The notes under the pieces are model-generated. The model had not been told where the DNA came from, did no database searches, and saw nothing but the letters and a program-made list of their open reading frames with translations. From contig NZ_JACIEW010000001.1 in assembly GCF_014197055.1 (NCBI RefSeq), positions 62,001 through 126,000 on the forward strand: DNA of 64,000 nt, in the 5' to 3' direction. This DNA is from Devosia subaequoris. Its GTDB lineage: Bacteria > Pseudomonadota > Alphaproteobacteria > Rhizobiales > Devosiaceae. Positions within the stretch are counted from its first letter, which is position 1. Each line of letters begins with the position of its first letter. This document shows, in pieces, positions 1 to 6,961 of the stretch. Made by a program: the position numbers and the translations under genes.

Positions 1-18
1 CATGGCGACTGAACTCAT
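1..18 (-). CDS. Start of a second ABC transporter ATPase (LivF-like), cut by the window edge
   Basis: Only the first six codons lie in the window (M-S-S-V-A-M). The ATG at 18 overlaps the stop codon of the preceding ATPase gene by one base (TGATG). A clear Shine-Dalgarno GGAGGAG sits seven bases upstream (26-32). HAAT transporters normally have two ATPases, LivG then LivF, so a LivF-like gene is expected here. That identity rests on context only. An in-frame ATG at 3 is an alternative start. Confidence 0.5.
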
Positions 19-782
19 CAGTGAGCTCCTCCGAGATAGGCTTCCTGAACCTTGGGATTGCCGCGTACTTCGTCAGGGGTACCATCAGCAATGATCCGGC
101 CCTGGGCGAGCACGGAAATTTTGTCGGCAAGCGAGAACACCACATGCATATCGTGTTCGATGATGACCTTGGTCATGCCGCGACTCTTGATCTTCTTGAG
201 AAGCTCAATGGTGGTGTTGGTGTCGTGACGGCTCATTCCCGCGGTCGGTTCATCGAGCAGTAGCAGGCGCGGGTGCTGGATCAGGCACATGGCCAGTTCC
301 ATGCGGCGCTTGTCGCCGCGGCTGAGGCTGCCTGCCTGCATGTCCCGGCGGTTGAGCATGCCCACATCCTCGAGCATGTGCTCGGCCTCCTCGCGAATGG
401 TCGTTTCACCGTCCAGGGCGCGCAGCATGTTGAGCGTGAAGGTGCCATCGCGTTTGGCAAAGGCGGGGATCATGACATTGTGCATGACCGACAGGTCGGA
501 GAAGATTTCCGGCGTCTGGAAGACGCGGGCGATGCCTAGCTGGTTGATCTGATAGGGTTTGCGGCCGGTCAGGATAGCGCCGTCGAACACCACCTGGCCG
601 CTGGACGGCGCCAGCTTGCCGATGATGACATTGAGCAGGGTCGACTTGCCTGCCCCGTTAGGACCGATGATGGCGTGGGTTTTGCCCTCCTCGACCTGCA
701 GATCGATATCGGCGAGGGCATGCAGGCCTCCGAACCGCTTGTGAACGTCCGCAACGTGCAGGACAACATTGGAATTTGCCAT
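18..782 (-). CDS. HAAT-family ABC transporter ATP-binding protein (LivG-like)
   Basis: 254-residue ATPase that would power uptake by the two permeases encoded upstream, on the cytoplasmic face of the inner membrane. Visible motifs: Walker A GPNGAGKST (residues 40-48), Q-loop Gln89, signature LSRGDKR (153-159), Walker B LLLLDEP (173-179), switch His210, and the family's typical end around AYLG. An open frame continues upstream, but ATG 782 is preferred: it has AAGGA about eight bases upstream, starts where homology starts, and follows the permease stop by only eleven bases. Third full gene of a minus-strand operon (binding protein, permease, permease, ATPase). It is LivG/UrtD-like; the substrate cannot be read from the sequence. 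Confidence 0.88.
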   Translation of the reverse strand: MANSNVVLHVADVHKRFGGLHALADIDLQVEEGKTHAIIGPNGAGKSTLLNVIIGKLAPSSGQVVFDGAILTGRKPYQINQLGIARVFQTPEIFSDLSVMHNVMIPAFAKRDGTFTLNMLRALDGETTIREEAEHMLEDVGMLNRRDMQAGSLSRGDKRRMELAMCLIQHPRLLLLDEPTAGMSRHDTNTTIELLKKIKSRGMTKVIIEHDMHVVFSLADKISVLAQGRIIADGTPDEVRGNPKVQEAYLGGAH

Positions 783-793
783 ATCGATTGTCC

Positions 794-1933
794 TTATTCT
801 GCGGGCTGTTGCTGGCGTGATTTGGCGCCGGGAGGGCCGGAGCGGCGGGCCGCCGCCGCGATGCGGCGCACGCCTTCCATGATCCCGCCGGGCAGGAAGA
901 TCACGATGACCACGAAGACCAGGCCAAGGGTGAGGTGCCAACCATCACCCACAAACTTGCTGGTCACCTTGACCACGACATCGGCAAGCCCTTCAGGAAG
1001 GAAGCCCCAGAACTGGGTCAGAATGTTGTCGTTGAGTGCCGAGAGAATATTCTCGAAATATTTGATGATCCAGGCACCGATCACCGGGCCGACCAGCGTT
1101 CCGACGCCACCCAGAATGGTCATCAGGACGACTTCGCCCGAGGCGGTCCATTGCATGCGTTCAGCACCGGCCAGCGGGTCAGTGACAGCGAGCAGAGCGC
1201 CAGCCAGACCCGCGTACATGCCCGAGATCACAAAGGCAGACAGGGCATAGGGCCGGGTGTTGAAGCCGGTGAACTGCATGCGCGTCTGGTTAGACTTGAT
1301 GGATTTGAGCATCATGCCGAATGGCGACCCTGCAACGCGCTGGGCAAAGAAGAACGAGAGGATCAGGAACCCGGCACAGAAGTAGAAACCGGCATAGCCG
1401 CCCAATTGCTGGCCCAGTAGGGTCGGGACGGGCTGGCCGACATAGGTCTGGCCGATTGCCGCGTCGAGGACACGGGGGTCGCTCAAAGTGAGCTGCAGGC
1501 CGGTTTCGCCATTGGTGATCGGTGTAAGCACCGAATAGGCGAGGTTGTAGCTCATCTGGGCGAAGGCCAAGGTCAGGATCGAGAAATAAATGCCCGAGCG
1601 CCGTAGCGAGAGGAAGCCGATTACCAGGGCAAACAGGCCCGAGATCAGAACGGCAAAGATCATGGCAGGGATGGCGTCGAGCGTCAGCAGTTTGAACGAC
1701 CAGACCGCAGCGTAGGAGCCGACACCGAAGAAAGCGGCGTGGCCGAAGCTGAGATAACCCGTGAGGCCGAACAGGATGTTAAATCCGACGGCAAAGATGC
1801 CATAGATCATGAAGCGCTGCAGCAGATCCGGATAGCCGGCGCCAAAGGGCGTGAGCCAGATCGGCATGGTCAGCACCACCGCGGTGAAGCCCAGTAGCAG
1901 CAACAGATCGTTGCGGGACATGAAATTGGTCAT
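794..1933 (-). CDS. HAAT-family ABC transporter permease (LivM-like)
   Basis: 379-residue polytopic inner-membrane protein with about ten hydrophobic segments. The region around residues 35-70 carries the LivM signature pattern ([20 protein letters not shown]). It would form the translocation path with the LivH-like partner, whose stop codon lies one base before this ATG, so the two are tightly coupled. The hydrophilic C-terminal tail is rich in Arg, Gln and Pro. LivM and UrtC proteins share this fold, so branched-chain amino acids, urea or short amides are all possible substrates. Confidence 0.87.
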   Translation of the reverse strand: MTNFMSRNDLLLLLGFTAVVLTMPIWLTPFGAGYPDLLQRFMIYGIFAVGFNILFGLTGYLSFGHAAFFGVGSYAAVWSFKLLTLDAIPAMIFAVLISGLFALVIGFLSLRRSGIYFSILTLAFAQMSYNLAYSVLTPITNGETGLQLTLSDPRVLDAAIGQTYVGQPVPTLLGQQLGGYAGFYFCAGFLILSFFFAQRVAGSPFGMMLKSIKSNQTRMQFTGFNTRPYALSAFVISGMYAGLAGALLAVTDPLAGAERMQWTASGEVVLMTILGGVGTLVGPVIGAWIIKYFENILSALNDNILTQFWGFLPEGLADVVVKVTSKFVGDGWHLTLGLVFVVIVIFLPGGIMEGVRRIAAAARRSGPPGAKSRQQQPAE

Positions 1934-1934
1934 G

Positions 1935-2966
1935 TCAGCTCTCCATCACACCGCGGCGGCCCATCAGACCACGCGGGCGAACCAGTAGAATAACAACGGC
2001 AACGAGATAGATGATGATCTGGTCGATGCCGGGAACGATGGCCTTGATCTGGGTCATGGACGCAAACGACTGCAAAATACCCAGGAGGAAGCCGGCGGCG
2101 ACGGCGCCGGGCAAAGAGCCCATGCCTCCTACAACCACCACGACAAAGGAGAGGACCAGGAAGTCCATGCCGAGATGGTAATTGGGCGGGAGCAGGGGCG
2201 TGTACATGACGCCTGCCATGCCTGCGACAACGGCGGCCAGGCCAAACATGATCGTGAAGCGCCGATCGATATTGATGCCCAACAGCCCAACTGTCTCGCG
2301 ATCCGCCATGCCGGCACGTACGACCATGCCGAAGGTGGTGAACTGGAGGAATGCGAACACGCCGCCGATGATGATTGCGGAGAACAGGAAGTAGATCAGG
2401 CGCCAGAGCGGATAGGTTATGACGTTGGCCTGGAAGCCAATCCAGGAGCCGATGTCAGCGGCACCGCGCAGATCGGTCGGCATGGGCTGGGGAATGGGGT
2501 TTGGCCCGAAGACAGATTTGATCACTTCCTGCGCCACGATGGCCAGACCGAAGGTCACCAGGATCTGCTCGGCATGGGGGCGCTTGTAGAAATGCTTGAT
2601 GATGCCGCGTTCCAGCGCAATGCCGACTAGCAGCATGATCGGGATGGTGATGAGGATCGAGAAGGGTACGGAGTAATTGACCAGAACCGCCCCGAAATCC
2701 CCAAACCAAGCCTGCACCAGGGGGGTGCGGATTTCCAGCGGCGCGCCCCAGGGCGATGTCTGGGTTGGGTCGATGGTAACAGTTTCAAGGGTCAGGAACT
2801 GGCGGAACATGACGGCACAGAAGGCACCAAGCATGAACAGGGCGCCATGGGCAAAATTCACGACCCCGAGTGTGCCGAACACCAGGGTAAGGCCAAGGGC
2901 GATCAGCGCGTAAGCAGCGCCTTTGTCGAGCCCGTTGAGAAATTGCAGAAAGATGACTTCGAACAT
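1935..2966 (-). CDS. HAAT-family ABC transporter permease (LivH-like)
   Basis: 343-residue membrane protein with the LivH/UrtB N-terminal pattern [20 protein letters not shown] (residues about 22-41). It has a periplasmic-looking insert near residues 60-100 and the usual C-terminal end MGRRGVMES. The start at 2966 is supported by GGAG seven bases upstream. It lies between the binding-protein gene, from which it is separated by a 160-base spacer with a strong hairpin, and the LivM-like gene. It would be the second half of the transmembrane pore of this importer. Confidence 0.87.
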   Translation of the reverse strand: MFEVIFLQFLNGLDKGAAYALIALGLTLVFGTLGVVNFAHGALFMLGAFCAVMFRQFLTLETVTIDPTQTSPWGAPLEIRTPLVQAWFGDFGAVLVNYSVPFSILITIPIMLLVGIALERGIIKHFYKRPHAEQILVTFGLAIVAQEVIKSVFGPNPIPQPMPTDLRGAADIGSWIGFQANVITYPLWRLIYFLFSAIIIGGVFAFLQFTTFGMVVRAGMADRETVGLLGINIDRRFTIMFGLAAVVAGMAGVMYTPLLPPNYHLGMDFLVLSFVVVVVGGMGSLPGAVAAGFLLGILQSFASMTQIKAIVPGIDQIIIYLVAVVILLVRPRGLMGRRGVMES

Positions 2967-3092
2967 TTGATGCTCCGCTAGTGACGAGGCTCTCTCGATC
3001 CCCGCGCAATGCCGTCATCGGATGTTCCGAAGACCCCGGTCTGCAGATGTGCAGGCGGGAGCACCCGGCGGACCGGGCGCTGGCGGACCTGA

Positions 3093-3118
3093 AGGGGCAA
3101 GGATCGCTCCTTGCCCCT
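3093..3118 (-). terminator. Strong intercistronic hairpin between binding protein and permease genes
   Basis: A perfect 11-bp inverted repeat (3093-3103 and 3108-3118, loop TCGC) lies just after the stop of the binding-protein gene. On the minus strand no T-tract follows, so it is more likely a 3' mRNA-stabilising stem or partial terminator than a full stop. Such stems commonly keep binding-protein mRNA in excess over permease mRNA. Confidence 0.6.
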
Positions 3119-3126
3119 CTATTGGT

Positions 3127-4485
3127 TTAGGCGCAGACGGGTGCCGGCTCTGCCGGACCAAGTTCACCGCCAAAGATCGAAGCGTCGTAGTCGACCGTAT
3201 CGCGTTGGACTTCCTGGACCACGTTGAGAACATCGTATTCGCTGGTAGGGGCATCATTGCCCTGCACAACGAGCACAGACTTCATGCACTGGTGGTCTTC
3301 GGCACGATAGAGCGTGCGGCCATTGCCCATGCCGTCGAACTCGTGGCCTTCCAGCGCCTTGATGACTTCGGGCGGATAGAAAGTGCCAGCGCGTTCCACC
3401 GCATCTGCATAAAGCAGGGTCTGCACGTAGCAGGTATGTGCGGCCTGGGACGGCGGCGAGCCGTAAGCAGCGCCAAACGATTTGGTGAAGGCGACGGAGC
3501 CAGGATCCTGCAGGTTCCAGTGCCAGTTCGAGGTGCCGTAGATGCCCTTGATGTTCTCACCGGCGCCCTTGGCCATCAGTTCGGAGAACAGCGGAACCAC
3601 GATCTGGAAGTCCTTGCCGTTCGCCTGGCGGTCACGCATGCCGAACTGGACCGCCTGAGTCAGCGAGTTCACCATGTCGTTGCCGTAGTGGTTGAGGATC
3701 AGAACGTCGGCACCGGAGTTGAGAACCGGGGTGAGGAACTGCGAGAAGTCACCGGCACCAAGCGGAGTGCGCACCGCCTCTACTGTTTCCCAACCGAGGC
3801 CTTCAGTGGTGTTCTTGATCGACTCTTCCTGGGTCCAGCCCCAGGTGTAGTCAGCGGTCAGGTGGTAGGCGCGGCGATCATTGCCGTAGGCTTCGCTCAG
3901 CACGGGACCTAGTGCCGTGCCGGACTGGTAGGCGTTGAAGAAGTGGCGGAAGCCGTAGCGCCGCTTATCCTTGCCGGTCGTGTCGTTGGAGTGCGTAAGG
4001 CCCGCCATGAAAATGACGCCCATTTCCTGGCAGAGACCCTGCACGGCAATGGCCTCGCCCGAGGACGAACCGCCGGTGATCATGATGGCGCCATCGCGCT
4101 CGATCATGCGGGTGGCACCGGCACGAGCGACGTCGGACTTGGTCTGACTGTCAGAGGTGACATAGCCAACCTTCTTGCCCAGGATGCCATTGCCCTTGAG
4201 CGCCGAGGGGGTCAGCACATTAATCAGGCCGCCGTCACCTTCCCCATTGAGGTGGGCGATGGCCAGTTCATAGGCCTTCTGCTCATCGGCACCTTCTTCC
4301 GCGTAGGCACCGGTCAAAGGCAGGTTGAGGCCAAGGGTGACCGTGTCGCCAGTGGGATTGTTGCAGAACTCCTGCGCCCAGGCCCCTTTGGTGAACATCA
4401 TCGGGGCGACGCCCGTACCGATAATGCCGGCCATACCAGTCTGCAGCAGCCTGCGGCGGGACATCCCGCTCTTCAATATTGTCAT
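3127..4485 (-). CDS. HAAT-family periplasmic substrate-binding protein, Tat-exported
   Basis: 452-residue type I periplasmic binding protein. The N-terminus has a twin-arginine signal (SRRRLLQTG, then a hydrophobic stretch ending GAWAQ near residue 38), so it is probably folded before export. The first mature strand (TVTLGLNLPLTGAYAEEGAD) is typical of LivK/AmiC/UrtA-type proteins, and GGSSSGEA fits the ligand cleft. Start 4485 has AAGGAGGAG upstream. First gene of the transporter operon, divergent from the ScfR-type regulator; the shared region holds palindromes. Ligand unknown: amino acids, short amides or carboxylates are possible. Confidence 0.87.
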   Translation of the reverse strand: MTILKSGMSRRRLLQTGMAGIIGTGVAPMMFTKGAWAQEFCNNPTGDTVTLGLNLPLTGAYAEEGADEQKAYELAIAHLNGEGDGGLINVLTPSALKGNGILGKKVGYVTSDSQTKSDVARAGATRMIERDGAIMITGGSSSGEAIAVQGLCQEMGVIFMAGLTHSNDTTGKDKRRYGFRHFFNAYQSGTALGPVLSEAYGNDRRAYHLTADYTWGWTQEESIKNTTEGLGWETVEAVRTPLGAGDFSQFLTPVLNSGADVLILNHYGNDMVNSLTQAVQFGMRDRQANGKDFQIVVPLFSELMAKGAGENIKGIYGTSNWHWNLQDPGSVAFTKSFGAAYGSPPSQAAHTCYVQTLLYADAVERAGTFYPPEVIKALEGHEFDGMGNGRTLYRAEDHQCMKSVLVVQGNDAPTSEYDVLNVVQEVQRDTVDYDASIFGGELGPAEPAPVCA

Positions 4486-4571
4486 CGATCTCCTCCTTAT
4501 GGCGCGGGGCGACCGATACATTGCCAGTCACTCACCGCCTGCCCAGTATTCGACACATTTGAAAATGACAG

Positions 4572-4650
4572 CAATAGGCTATTGTAATTCCAAGGAAAAT
4601 TTGTAAATTATTGTCCTGACAATATCATGCATCTGTCAATTCATTGACAG
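4572..4650. promoter_or_regulatory. Three palindromes in the divergent promoter region
   Basis: The 191-base region between the binding-protein and regulator genes contains three perfect inverted repeats: CAATAG-G-CTATTG (4572-4584), TATTGTC-CT-GACAATA (4609-4624) and CTGTCAAT-TC-ATTGACAG (4633-4650). The last two share TGTC/GACA half-site elements. Their position suits operators for a dimeric regulator acting on one or both divergent genes. I see no TTTGCAAA-type site of the kind reported for other ScfR proteins, so the bound factor is unknown. Confidence 0.5.
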
Positions 4651-4676
4651 AAGGGCTGTTCTGGGGAGGGAAGGCC

Positions 4677-6305
4677 ATGCGTGCGCCAATTGGGTTCAGG
4701 ATCAGCAACAGGCGGAAATCGCTCAAGATTTCGCAAGCCGCACTGGCGCGTCTGGTGGGCATATCGCCGAGCTATCTCAATCTGATCGAGAACAACAAAC
4801 GCGACGTGGGCGGTGCACTGCTGCAGCGCGTGGCGCTGCATCTGAACATCGACATCGACGATCTGACCGGGCAGGCCGAACAGAAGCTGCTGCAGGACCT
4901 GGAAGAGGCCTATGCCGAACCGATGGTTGAGTCGCTGCCGTTTCAGCCTGACGAGCGGCGGCAGATGGTGGCGCAGTATCCCGCCAGCGCACAGGCCATG
5001 ACACGATTGCACCGCGCCTATACCGAGGCGGTGGCCAGTGCTGATGCCTTTGCCGACCGGTTGCGCTCGGATCCTTTGCTGAGCCAATTGCTGCACCAGA
5101 TTCTGTCCGGGGTTACCGCAGTGCGCTCGAGCGCTGAAATTCTAGAAGAGGTTACGGACCTCGACGAGGGCGAGCGCGAACGATTCCTCGCCTCTATCGG
5201 ACGCGAAACCCGCAATCTTGGTGCGGTGGCACGCAATCTGATCGGCCACTTCGAGAATGCCAGCGCCAGCCGGCGCAACGTCTCAGCGGTGCGGGAAATC
5301 GATGACTTGCTCATCGAACGAACCAATTATTTCCCGGCGCTGGAAGTCGCAGCAGAGGGGCTGAGGGCGGACGTGGAGCGACACGGGCTGTTCGGGCTGG
5401 AAGGCCTCGTAACGGCGCTTGAGAGACAGTTTGGCGTGCGTATCACCATTGGAGGGGCGCCGCCATCTGGGCCAGCGGACTTTCCGGGACAGTATCGCTA
5501 TTTTCCCGAGATCGCGACCATGTGGTTGCAGGGCGCCACGACACTGGCCACGCGGCAGTTTCAGCTCGCCCGGCTTTATGGAGAGCTGGCCGCCGGATCG
5601 GTGATCGAGACGGAACTGGGTGAGGCTGCCCTGGCGTCTCCCGCGGCCCTGCGACTGGCGCGGCGGGCGCTTGGATCTTATCTGGCCGGCGCTATGGTGT
5701 TCCCGTATTCCGGTTTTTTGGGGCAGGCGGAGGCGACGGGATATGACATCGATCAGCTTCGCCAGACTTACTATGCCAGCTATGAGCAGGTGGCTCATCG
5801 GCTGGTCTCGCTTCGCCGCCCCGGTGAAGAGGGCGTGCCGTTCGGTTTTCTGCGCTCGGACCCGGCCGGCCGGCTCACCAAACACTTTCCGCTTCCGGGA
5901 TTGTTGCTGCCCTATTCGGGCCATGCCTGCCCGCTCTGGGCAATCTATGGCGCGTTTCGAACGCCTGACATGCCGGTGCGCCAGGTGGTGCGGTTCTCGG
6001 ATGGCTCGCGCTATCTTTTTGTTGCACGCACGGTACAGCGCCGGGCGGCGGCATTTCACGAGCCACCTGTGATGGCCTCGGTCATGTTGGCCTGCAACGT
6101 GCTGCACGCGGATAGAACGGTATACGCGCAAGGCCTGGACCTGGGTGACACCGGCGCTGATGTCGAGGTCGGCCCCACCTGCCGGCTCTGTACGCGTTCG
6201 AATTGCGCCAGCAGGCAGGAAGAGCCTCTGGCACCGGGCCCGGGGCGCGAAAATCTGCGTACGGCCTTGGTCCCAAATGGTTTTGCCCTTGGCGAGGGCG
6301 GGTGA
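4677..6305 (+). CDS. ScfR-family (short-chain fatty acyl) transcriptional regulator with HisKA-like insert
   Basis: 542-residue predicted cytoplasmic regulator. An XRE/Cro helix-turn-helix fills residues about 10-65. Residues 245-430 resemble the IrrE/M78 peptidase fold, but the HExxH position reads RLYGE (299-303), so it is not a peptidase. The C-terminus has the ScfR features GHACPLW (about 415-421) and a Cys cluster (502, 505, 510). Between HTH and sensor region, residues 136-190 resemble a HisKA hairpin, with His140 at the phosphoacceptor position. ScfR relatives I know of are about 470 residues, so the insert accounts for the extra length. ATG 4677 has GGGAGGGAAGG upstream; an in-frame TTG at 4644 is less likely. 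Relatives control propionyl-CoA, acetate or glyoxylate-cycle genes. Confidence 0.85.
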   Translation: MRAPIGFRISNRRKSLKISQAALARLVGISPSYLNLIENNKRDVGGALLQRVALHLNIDIDDLTGQAEQKLLQDLEEAYAEPMVESLPFQPDERRQMVAQYPASAQAMTRLHRAYTEAVASADAFADRLRSDPLLSQLLHQILSGVTAVRSSAEILEEVTDLDEGERERFLASIGRETRNLGAVARNLIGHFENASASRRNVSAVREIDDLLIERTNYFPALEVAAEGLRADVERHGLFGLEGLVTALERQFGVRITIGGAPPSGPADFPGQYRYFPEIATMWLQGATTLATRQFQLARLYGELAAGSVIETELGEAALASPAALRLARRALGSYLAGAMVFPYSGFLGQAEATGYDIDQLRQTYYASYEQVAHRLVSLRRPGEEGVPFGFLRSDPAGRLTKHFPLPGLLLPYSGHACPLWAIYGAFRTPDMPVRQVVRFSDGSRYLFVARTVQRRAAAFHEPPVMASVMLACNVLHADRTVYAQGLDLGDTGADVEVGPTCRLCTRSNCASRQEEPLAPGPGRENLRTALVPNGFALGEGG

Positions 6306-6345
6306 TTGCGATTTAGTAGCGCCATTCGCGGAGGGGAGACCGCGA

Positions 6346-6744
6346 ATGATGGGGGGAGTATTGGCTATCGACATTTTGATTGCCGAAGATGAGCCTAGCA
6401 TTCTGGAATCGCTCGACTTCATTTTGCGCCGAGCAGGATGGAGTGTGGAATCGGTCACCGATGGCGAAGCCGTGCTTGAGCGCGTGCGCCGCGAGCTGCC
6501 GCGCATCCTGGTGCTCGATATCATGCTGCCCAAGCGCAGTGGCTTCGACGTCCTCAAGCAATTGCGTTCCGAAGAGCCGACCAAGATCCTGCCGGTCTTG
6601 ATCCTGACCGCCAAGGGACAACAGCAAGACAGGCGCATTGCCGAGGAATTGGGCGCCGATGGTTTCGTGACCAAGCCCTATTCCAACGCGGAAGTGGTTG
6701 GAGCAGTACGCCAATTGCTGGGTGATGATGACCGCGCGGCGTAA
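6346..6744 (+). CDS. Receiver-only response regulator
   Basis: 132-residue CheY-like receiver with no output domain. Acidic pocket Glu14-Asp15, phosphoacceptor Asp58 (VLDIMLP), Thr88 and Lys110 (VTKPY) are all present, so it should be phosphorylatable. Two adjacent ATGs at 6346 and 6349 follow GAGGGGAG; homology starts at residue 7. It lies 40 bases after the ScfR-type gene and overlaps the next gene by 20 bases. The SLC5-histidine kinase 217 bases downstream is the obvious phosphodonor. With no DNA-binding domain it must act by protein contact or as a relay; the HisKA-like segment of the upstream regulator is a candidate partner (inference). Confidence 0.88.
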   Translation: MMGGVLAIDILIAEDEPSILESLDFILRRAGWSVESVTDGEAVLERVRRELPRILVLDIMLPKRSGFDVLKQLRSEEPTKILPVLILTAKGQQQDRRIAEELGADGFVTKPYSNAEVVGAVRQLLGDDDRAA

Positions 6745-6961
6745 GCTGGAGAGCGGGGTTTTCGTCTTTGCGATGTTCGGTGCGCTGCTGATTCTTCCGC
6801 CCCTGGTCTATATCTTCAATCATCCGATCCTGTTTTTCGGGATCCCACAGATCGTCGTCTATCTGTTCGGGGTCTGGGCGCTGATGGTTATCGGAGCCGG
6901 CGTCCTGACGCATTATCTGCCCCACGCCTCGGATGAGGATGGCCACGAAGGGGACGAGTGA
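6725..6961 (+). CDS. Small two-helix membrane protein ahead of the SLC5-kinase (possible symporter small subunit)
   Basis: 78 residues: a basic N-terminus (TARRKLESG), two hydrophobic helices (about residues 12-34 and 38-62), and a short acidic His-containing tail (DEDGHEGDE). The arrangement resembles the small DUF485/DUF4212 proteins encoded before SLC5-type symporters, such as YjcH before the acetate permease ActP, but I cannot confirm family membership by eye. It starts inside the receiver gene, and its stop overlaps the ATG of the SLC5-kinase gene, so the three are probably translationally coupled. Confidence 0.7.
   Translation: MMTARRKLESGVFVFAMFGALLILPPLVYIFNHPILFFGIPQIVVYLFGVWALMVIGAGVLTHYLPHASDEDGHEGDE

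Noticed and set aside
4644-4676. TTG 4644 as start of the ScfR-type regulator
   Set aside because: ATG 4677 has a far better ribosome site, and 4644 would put the coding region over the palindromic operator candidate.
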